Assembly (NCBI RefSeq): GCF_037975245.1
Contig: NC_092577.1
Span: 31,990,398 to 32,054,397, forward strand
Length of the DNA: 64,000 nucleotides
DNA from: Apostichopus japonicus
Taxonomy: Eukaryota; Echinodermata; Holothuroidea; Aspidochirotida; Stichopodidae
Direction of reading: 5' to 3'
Each line of letters begins with the position of its first letter. Position 1 is the stretch's first letter. Under the pieces are notes generated by a model. That model had not been told where the DNA came from. It ran no database searches and saw only the letters and a list, made by a program, of their open reading frames with translations. A program made the translations under genes and the position numbers. Shown here one piece after another: positions 56,100 through 64,000 of the stretch.

Positions 56100-59000
56100 C
56101 CTATATATAGATATATATATATATATATATATATATTTAAATGTGCAGTAAATGGTGTATTTTGTTCCATTGTCTAGTGTATTGTATGAAACTGGAATGA
56201 CACTCACAACCCACCGCATAACTTCCTCCAAGGGGGGGGGGGGGGGGATTAGGGAGAGTCTTGTTACTTAGGGTAATATGTAAGTAGAAAAACGTCTGTG
56301 TTGCTACTCAGTATACTGTATAGTTAATTAGTCTAGCCGATCTACTTTTGGTGTAAATTTGGATTTGATCACTATTGACGTACCATTTCCATGCATATTT
56401 GATGCTAAATCCGATGAAAATAGAAAACAATAAAGTAGCGAATTAATGAATTGCTTGCTTGAGCATATAAAGTAAGTAGCTTTCTCCCCCCCCCCAACCC
56501 AATTGAAAAAAAAAATTGTACTATTCCTTGTATCCAATTCTGCCCGTTTGTCTTTATCCTTCTTTCATTAGTATATCCCCCTCCCCCACACATACATATC
56601 CAATAAGTCCTAATTAGTATTTTTTTTTTTTTTTTATCTTTTACGCCTTAACGGTTTAAATTTGACTTACACTGCAGAGTGTAAACAAAACGAGGCACAA
56701 GCTTAAGTACATTCTTTATGTTATGACTTGATATGAATGGGTTTTACCAATCTACGGCTATTTAAGTTAATACTCAACTTCCTAAAATTAGGATTGCGTC
56801 AAGTTGAGAAGAAGAAGAAGAAGAAATAGGAAAGAAAGGAAGCCAAAAAAAAAAAAAAAAAACTCCCAATTTTACAGGCTAAACCCTTTTCATACAAAAC
56901 CCGGGGAGTTCCACACGCCAGTGTTTGTTCTCCAAATATCCCGCGCGTGGCAAGCCTGCTGTTGTTCCGTCAAGTAAAGTTTAAGGCCACCTGTCACTAT
57001 TACATTGCCCTGTTTGGCCCTTATGTTGTACCCAGATTTTACCATGTATCCTGTTAAAAAAATACCAAACTTGACAGAGAGGGTTGGAGACAGCTAGAGT
57101 AAGAGAGATGAAAGAGAAGAAACAAAAAAGAAAAAAAAAGGCTCTTGTGTGTGTGACGTGTTTCTTTGTCCGCATATACGTTGTAGTAAGTTAAACTCAC
57201 AAGATGGTGAGTTATTGGCCCCTTCTATACAAATACCATGGAAGGCAGTATATACATTATATATGGATAGAGTTTGTATATGGCCGGAGGTTCCACGCCA
57301 GATTAAAAATTGGCTAAGGTTCTGGAGAGAGAAAATATAGAAGATATATATTTGATGTGAGGAAATATTTGTAGAACAGGCAGGTGTCGAGGAAAGACCA
57401 ATGGGGGTCAAGTTTCAAGGGTAAAAATAGTTTTTTTTTTTATTAAGAGGGTTTAATAAAGTGCAATTGTTTGATTTATTTTCTCTCGCGTCAAGTTGTC
57501 GCAGCGAATAGAACCGGCCTTGATTGATATGTATTAAATGAGACAGAGTACGAACGCGTAAATATATATATATGTCTATGTTTGACCACAAGGTTATATA
57601 ATTCGAATTCGTATTATTTATTGACTGCTTAAACCATATACAAGGCAACGTTTCAAGAAATTATTGACTTATTGAAATATAATTACAAAGGAATTTGAAA
57701 AAAAAAGGCAAAATGTGGATGTTTTGCTTTTGACAGCAACACCTGCTCGTGTCCGAACAATGGAATGGATTTTTTTTTTTTGGGGGGGGGGGGGTTATAT
57801 TTATTCAACTATTTAATATCTTACTACATTTTTTGTGGTCAATTTGAACGAGTGGGTATGAAAATAGCAAACTTAAAAGATACTTTTTTGACAATCCAGT
57901 TGTCTACATATAGTAATTATATTCGCGTCTATATTCTCATCTGTTTGCGATTGAAGTGTGGTACTAATGTTCCCAACTACACCACAAACGTATATCTATA
58001 TATAATGTAATATATGTTATTCATCTTTCTTTTTTTTTTTGCTTTTATTTAAGAAAATAAGTCTATTAAGTCATTGAATGTATTACTCAATGTCTTTACT
58101 CTTTTCTGCCTTTTTTTCTTCAGGGTTCAGCAAAACTCGAGAAAGCTGAAATTTTACAAATGACTGTCGACCATTTGAAGTATCTTCACGCCAAAGGTGA
58201 GAATTGTTGACATCCCCCCCCCACCCCCACAAACACATCTGTGATTGACCTTTTAGTCGGCATTTGACCCCTTTCAATAACGGACACAATAGGGAACATA
58301 TACCGATCTTGCTCCACAATATATTTTAAAACTGATGTGTGGGTTTCAAAATTAATCCTCAAAATATGTAGACACCTCCTTCCCCCACCCCCCCCCCCTT
58401 ATGTGTCCTCTCTCCCACCACACCTACCCACTCCCGAATGACTGGAAGCCAGTCTAGAAAGTTCAAAGGCAAATAGGAGAGGGAACAAAATGTTACAAAG
58501 AAACACACTGTTGTAATTGCTATAAACGCCCCCCCCACCTCCCCTACCATCACCACCCCCACCTCCCCTACCATCACCACCCAACTCCTCGCGAGCGAAA
58601 ACAACAACAACGAATGAACAACAAATATATGCTTAATTATCCGCAAAGTTGATCACAAAACAATCAAATCATAAAACTGTAAGATTTTTTCTTTATTGGC
58701 ACTTTTCTGTCATCATTTTGCAGTACTCAACAGGATACATAATTGTTTTATCTAACTAGTATCTAAGATACCTGGGAACCATTTGGGATGGGTGCAGGGT
58801 GGGTGTGGAGGGAGGGGGGCTGATCCCCATGTGAGGTGTTGAGGGTGCGGGGGTGGCTGATCCTCCCCTGAGGTGTTGTTTCCTAACTTTGAGTATTGTT
58901 CTTTCTTACAATGCTATATGCTGTCGCCAATTCTATTTCTTATGTGACCTATGACCGTTATCTTTACCCAGCAATTAAATGGGATTTTCCCTCTCTTTTA

Positions 59001-59697
59001 TTTCCCCCTGTTTTCATCAGGTATCGACGGCTCCTTTCATCCGTATGGCGAAGCCCACGCCTATGCAATGGACTATAGAGTCCTCGGATTACGAGAATGT
59101 GCTTCTGAAGTTGCGAGATATTTAGTCACCGTAGAAGGTATGGACTTACAAGACCCACTGAGGCTTCGGTTACTAAGCCATTTACAATGTTACATGGCGC
59201 AGAGAGAGATCCAGTCCAGACAACACTGGAATTCTGTGTCATCCGGTCACCCTGGTCAATTTCCATCACACACTCATGGACAAACCCCTGGTCTTCCCCA
59301 CAACTCGGTAACGTCGTCCGACCCACATGCGGCCGTCCTCCCTCCGCCCCCTACTGGACCCGGTCCAGAGAGTGTTGGAACGAGACAAATGCTTCCTATA
59401 ATGCCCACCACGAGTAACCATGAAAACCAACATCAAGGGTCTTGTCACTCGAGAATTCCGGCTCCACAACCCGGAAGTATAACAACCACGGCCGCGGGGA
59501 GTTGCAACACATCGACTAACCTTTCAACGCCAGTCGCTCCGTCCATCCCTGCCATACACCCCCAGTATCCAGTCACGTACAATAGCTTGCAAGTGCTTTC
59601 TCCTAATGGGTACAGTGCAACCAGTGGCGCCCATAATGCGCACACAACTATCGTTTCTAAACCATATCGTCCATGGGGCGCCGAAATGGCATATTAG
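51271..59697 (+). CDS. HEY: bHLH-Orange transcriptional repressor HEY (complete, 5 exons)
   Basis: Seen: exons 51271-51329, 52878-52926, 55146-55229, 58124-58196 and 59021-59697, with consensus borders and matching phases, encode 313 residues (human HEY1 about 304, HEY2 about 337). [15 protein letters not shown] is a HEY-type N terminus. The basic region [19 protein letters not shown] (about 32-50) carries Gly36 where Hes proteins have Pro, a HEY diagnostic. The HLH continues through [20 protein letters not shown] to about residue 88. The Orange domain (about 107-153) includes [17 protein letters not shown] and [15 protein letters not shown] Ser/Thr/Pro/His-rich region ends in [12 protein letters not shown], so YRPW is intact but the usual terminal TE(I/V)GAF is changed. 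Known: HEY proteins dimerise, bind E-boxes and repress as Notch effectors. Confidence 0.97.
52927..55145. other. HEY intron 2, contains SINE and CRE motif
   Basis: AT-rich intron. TGACGTCA lies at 54555-54562 next to a G10 run. A SINE-like element occupies about 54700-55095. No alternative exon was recognised. Confidence 0.6.
54700..55095 (-). mobile_element. tRNA-like SINE with duplicated head (HEY intron)
   Basis: On the minus strand: TTAGAGCGTTGTGGT (A-box-like), then GGTTCGAGTC (B box). A second copy of the same GTTGTGGTCAAGACTTGTGATTT-to-GGTTCGAGTCCTGGCC stretch follows. The body ends in GCGCCTTGAGCACCG, ATCGATGGATATGTCGGCGC and an ATTA-rich tail. The GCGC/GAGCACC tail resembles conserved metazoan SINE 3' domains, from memory. 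It is oriented opposite to HEY. Confidence 0.65.
55230..58123. other. HEY intron 3, gene-free with simple repeats
   Basis: Holds the AT-rich inverted repeat at 55990-56140, a G14 run near 56233 and several poly-A and poly-T runs. No exon or RNA gene was seen. Confidence 0.6.
55990..56140. repeat. (TA)n with flanking AGGCTATATA / TATATAGCCT
   Basis: Two AGGCTATATA units precede a long (TA)n run closed by TATATAGCCTATATATAG, an inverted arrangement like that at 45600-45755. Confidence 0.9.
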
Positions 59698-61994
59698 AAG
59701 TTTCAAAAGAGGCAATGGACAACAATAGAAAAGTATAGAAATATGATGTGAAACCTTTTGTAAAAATAAAAATAAGAATAAGAATAATAATAGCAATAAT
59801 AATTATTTCAAACTGGCAGTTTCAGTCTCGAAATGTACATTGTTGCCAGTTTCAAATGCCCTTAGTGATATAACGTCCTATAAAAATATTCATACATTGT
59901 TTAATCAATATGGAAATTAGTGGGCATGGCCATTTAAATTGAATGCACTGAACGTCGTGTATGGGCTACTAATTAGTATTGTGTCATTAATATTCATATC
60001 AATGTCTTCGTGACCATCTCTCTCGATATTTGAAAGGAACAAAAAAGAGAGGTCAGGTATCTCGGAGTATACATTCTTGTAAGTCACGTGGGGACGTTAA
60101 GTGGAGGCTCCGGCCTTATATTTCTCTGACCACTCATTTACAGAAAAAGGTTAGATTTAGGCATCCTCGATCAGCACACTTATAGATTATGTAGGTTTCC
60201 TAACCCTTGGAATTCACTAAAAATTAAGGAAGGGGTTGGCGGGGGAGGGTGGGGGGTGGGGGTTGTAGGCAGTTGCATTGAAACTGAGGTAAAGATTACT
60301 AATGACGAGAGATGAAACAGGATCACAACTGCCTTGTAACAAATTTACATTTAAAAGAACAGAAATCTTTTCCCGAGGAACTGTAATAGATCTTTCTAAG
60401 AAATCGAAAAGTTCCCTAACATACAAACATTCCAATTTTGATTTTTTTTTTGTATTTGTTTTTATTACACCAAATTTCTTTCCACCAGACTGAGTATCGA
60501 GCGTGCTCAAAGTTTCATATATTTTGATACAACTCTTCTTCTTCTTCTTCTCCTCCTCCTTCCCTTGATAAATCGATAAACATTCCAAACATAAAGGCCT
60601 TATAAACCCTTATTTAACATTCATATACCAAACACAGGGATTGTTTCGACCTTGAAAGTACAGTATTTATTGAAATAATTCGAGTTTTGAGTTTTCTTTT
60701 TCTTGTTGATTTTCTTAATTTATTGGACAAGCTTGCTTGTCAAGTTCAGTTTATTCCAGTGAAAATATCCAACAATTTAAAAAAAAAAGCAATTGAATAC
60801 CTGACAGGGAAATATCTTTTGCTTCAATTTCTATTTTCATGCTGTCATTTATATCTTGTATTTATAAAGCCAGTTTTTTAACTGTGTTTTTTTAACTGTA
60901 CACAGAAATGAAAAGTTTCTCCTTGGTATGCATACACCCTCGGTAACATTAAACGTATGTGTCGTTTCTCGCCGTGGAAAATCGTTTCCCGACAAGGTAA
61001 TGAATGATTGGATCATGAAATGTGTTTGAAATGTTCACCATATTTAACTGGGAAACGAGAGAAAGTTTGGCATGATGTTACATTTCATAAATTTGTGCCT
61101 GTTATAATATTGTTATAAAACTGTTGTCACTTATTATAACTTGTTACTGACTATAATCTGGCTATATATGGGCCTATATATGTGTGTGTGTGTTAACTGG
61201 CTATAGCCGGTTATAATGTTATAAACTTGTTGTTATACCAAACATTGACAGTATGAAACATGCCACCACGTAAGCATTATATTTGGATTTGTTTCTCTGG
61301 TCACCTCACTCAAAATTCACCGTTACCATTTAAAAACAAGTGTTTGATGTATGACGTAACTATGTCGTCATAGTAACATATCGGTGGTATTTTCATTATT
61401 TTCAACTTTCAATTGACAATTATTAATATGAAACCAAATGCATTGATATTTCATGTCTGATGTTTTTTTCGTATTTATAAAACGAAAAAGTAAAACGACT
61501 TGCAACAAGTCTCAATTCACGTTCGCTCACATTCCTTTGTAATGTCGTATAAGATTACCAAAAATGCTCTAAGAATTTTGGAAAACTTCAGAAATATTCT
61601 CGTGTAATTTATTAGTAGCGAGTATGGGTATAGGCTTTAAGTTAGCATATCATTTAGTGTGTTAGTAAGTTAAAAACAACGAACATGTTGACAAACGTGT
61701 TTCTCTCTTGTATTTCAAACTCACGAAACCTATTTTTCATACGAATGATTCAGTTTTTGTACCTGAAATATTTGTAAATATTTATTTATTTATTACCGAT
61801 TCTTAATTCTTTATTTATTTTTATTCACTTTTTATTATTAAAACTTATTGATGCCTTAAGAAAAGGAGTGTAATATATTTTCATCTAAGTTCAAACATCT
61901 TGGAACTAACCAGTAACCATGGTAACTTACAGCTTTTTTTGTTTCTAAATCTTGTCATATTTACTTGAGAGTGCCTTCTCTAAGAAGCAATAAA
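59698..61994 (+). other. HEY probable 3' UTR
   Basis: AT-rich sequence after the stop codon. AATAAA hexamers occur at 59765-59770, very close to the stop, and at 61989-61994. The true cleavage site is unknown. The interval contains no recognisable coding sequence. Confidence 0.45.
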
Positions 61995-62345
61995 TATGAA
62001 GTGAAGAAAATCATGATTTTCAAACAGACTCACCTTTGATTTTCTTTTTTTCTTTTTTTTTTCTTATTTTAGTTATTCACATAATTTCACATAACCATAA
62101 AAACCCATTTTAAAGGTATTGTACCAAATATGCTTTTAAGAAAAAAAAAAAAGTCGGATAGTGGTCACATATACTCAAGCATTTTACTGCAACCATCGAC
62201 GTTTAGTTTCCTACCTGTAACATTTGTTTGGCAAATTGTCAACTTAATCATTTGGAGGGACGGAACCTTCCAGATAGTGCTTTTAAAAACATTTATTAAG
62301 TATTTATAGAATGCTAAATTGTGTGTGTGAGGGAGTAGGTGGGGG

Positions 62346-62742
62346 CAGAGGCGGAGCTAGGGGTATTGGTCAGGGGGCGAGAATGGTCTGTAGGGGCGCT
62401 TTCGACACTATCTAAGCGGAGCGCCACCACAGGTTGGCGCGGAGCATATAGAATTTTTTTGAGTAAAGATATACTCCCTAGATCGCCGGAAATGACCCTT
62501 CCGGGCCTTGCTAAATTAGCAGATAAACGAAGAATAAATAGGTGTCATCGCCATTTTGTCAGAGAATTACACCAACAAAATGTGACAAATGTCAATAGGT
62601 ATTTGAGAGCTCAATAAAAAAGTCAATAATCGCGAATAAGTAAAAGGTGGTAAAAAGCTGAAAAGGGCGCCAGCAGTCCATTTGAGTCCGTCAGGGGGGG
62701 GGGGACATCCGCCCCTCTGACTGTATGGACGCTCCGCCACTG
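62346..62742. mobile_element. hAT-type MITE with 8-bp TSD, 397 bp
   Basis: Termini CAGAGGCGGAGC and GCTCCGCCACTG are inverted repeats with one mismatch. Flanks GGTGGGGG at 62338-62345 and 62743-62750 are a perfect 8 bp direct repeat, though low in complexity. The shared core is present in reverse orientation (ACTATCTAAGCGGAGCGCCA from 62407; ATCGCCGGAAATGACCC from 62482). Confidence 0.85.
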
Positions 62743-62750
62743 GGTGGGGG

Positions 62751-64000
62751 GGGGGTGAGAGAGAGGAGTGGGGCGGTGGGGAGGGCTTATGGGAGGCAAT
62801 AATGATGACCTATCATCGTCAAGTTTTATTTATCTGACTGCACATATTTCTGCGCAGGATCCAAACCCCATTCCAAATCGATGCACGCATTAATCCTGTC
62901 GTACTTGAGGTTTGGTGGTCTTCTGATTTACCCTGTTGGGACACTGACCCGTGGAGCTGCTCTCCCCTCAAAACGAGAACTACACCGCGTAAAACAGTAC
63001 TGTGTTTTCCGTCCGTCGGCCCTTGGGAAGGATACGCCTATGGCATTTAACACGTGGGTTGGGGTGGTATTCCTCCGCAGGAATCAAAAGGATAAATATG
63101 TGAACAAACCAGCACAAAAAAGTGACAGGAAAGAGTTGTGACGCAACATTAACGCTCCACTCAATAAATGAACTCAATAAGTAAGTGAGTGAGCTATATA
63201 GTCGTCAAAAATTCCGACATTGTGAATCCGAAATTAGGCCTGTTTTTAAAATGTTTTTTGAAACTTGACTCTGTCTTAGACTACAGACCAGTCGTAGTGA
63301 AAACGGATCTTGAATGGATTGAAATGTTGGTAAACATGCTCAAAGTATCAATTTCAAAACTGTATTATTATTATTATTATTATTACTATTCTTATTATTA
63401 TCATTTTTATTCTTATTATTATTATGAAATATTATTTGATTTTTATATCAAATCAGCTTCGACGTAGGACTGTTCTTTTAGTCGATAATCGCACATCAGT
63501 ATAAGATATTCGTTACAGTTCTGGGGATGAGAAACAAAACTTGCCCGCCTTTTGTTATATACGTATATTAGTAGTATTATTACTGCGATTGGCCCGGCTT
63601 GGGAAATTATCCACATATATCAATGTGTTTATTCATACTTCAGAATTATTTGCCATGGAATATAAAGGGGTAAGCCCGAGTTACCAACAAAACTTAAGAA
63701 ATTAGTTCTTAATCGACTCAAAATTACCTCGCACCTCTAATGAAGTAGCTATAAAAGTTGCTATTATTTGCACAGGTGTCACTGGGGTGGTCATATTAAC
63801 ACCTTTATTTATGCAAAAAGCAAGTTATCTAAATACAAAGAAAGGGCGGCATAGCAACAACACCAACCATACAACAATACTATAGTGGAGGTCATGAAAC
63901 TGTTCTCGGGACAATATCCTATTGAGGTAGCCTGCAGTGCTTCACTAATAGCATCAGCGCATGTCAGTACTCCGAATACACGGACCGCGAAATAGGCCAA
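62751..64000. other. Gene-free right edge
   Basis: Contains (TTA)n at 63361-63425. A minus-strand frame is open from the right edge to a stop near 63809, with AATAAA just beyond (63803-63808). Its 63 hydrophobic residues match nothing I recognise, so it could be the end of an off-window exon or chance. Confidence 0.35.

Noticed and set aside
58951-59020. In-frame extension upstream of the last HEY exon
   Set aside because: The frame is open, but the polypyrimidine tract and CAG at 59018-59020 mark a splice acceptor, and the phase joins exon 4 exactly.

Overview
The window is eukaryotic nuclear DNA, most likely from an invertebrate deuterostome. An echinoderm is plausible, but the sequence does not settle this. 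The evidence is four intron-containing genes with GT-AG junctions, large AT-rich gene-free DNA, long microsatellites, and tRNA-derived SINEs and hAT-type MITEs. All four proteins were identified by reading exons and comparing them with remembered vertebrate orthologues. No search was run.

Layout. Positions 51-7002 (+) carry the last eight coding exons of RPN2 (ribophorin II); its 5' part lies off the left edge. Positions 8816-12527 (-) hold a complete six-exon HDDC2 gene (HD-domain 5'-deoxynucleotidase family), convergent with RPN2. Positions 12825-14119 (+) hold a complete two-exon MRPS28 gene (mitochondrial ribosomal protein bS1m), head-to-head with HDDC2 across a 297 bp gap. A gene desert of about 37 kb follows (14.1-51.3 kb). 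Positions 51271-59697 (+) hold a complete five-exon HEY gene, a bHLH-Orange repressor ending in a YRPW motif. The last 4 kb hold its probable 3' UTR and a MITE.

The main observation is gene order. In human, HEY1 neighbours MRPS28 (8q21) while HEY2 lies close to HDDC2 (6q22). Here a single HEY gene lies in one interval with both. This looks like the arrangement before vertebrate genome duplication, with partners later lost reciprocally. The desert upstream of HEY may be the regulatory territory that keeps the block together.

Mobile DNA is rich. There are three hAT-type MITEs with perfect 8 bp target duplications and one with an imperfect duplication. A family of elements with different termini shares one internal core. 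Two copies of a TTAA-bounded MITE of about 368 bp occur, plus two copies of a tRNA-derived SINE and a second SINE with a duplicated tRNA-like head. A 4.8 kb DNA transposon relic has subterminal AGTCT/AGACT palindromes, an apparent promoter and first exon, and nested tandem duplications. The simple repeats include an ACAT tract of about 490 bp and a TTA tract of about 510 bp, which generate long spurious ORFs.

The four genes do not form a pathway. RPN2 acts in ER N-glycosylation, HDDC2 in nucleotide metabolism, MRPS28 in mitochondrial translation, and HEY in Notch-regulated transcriptional repression.
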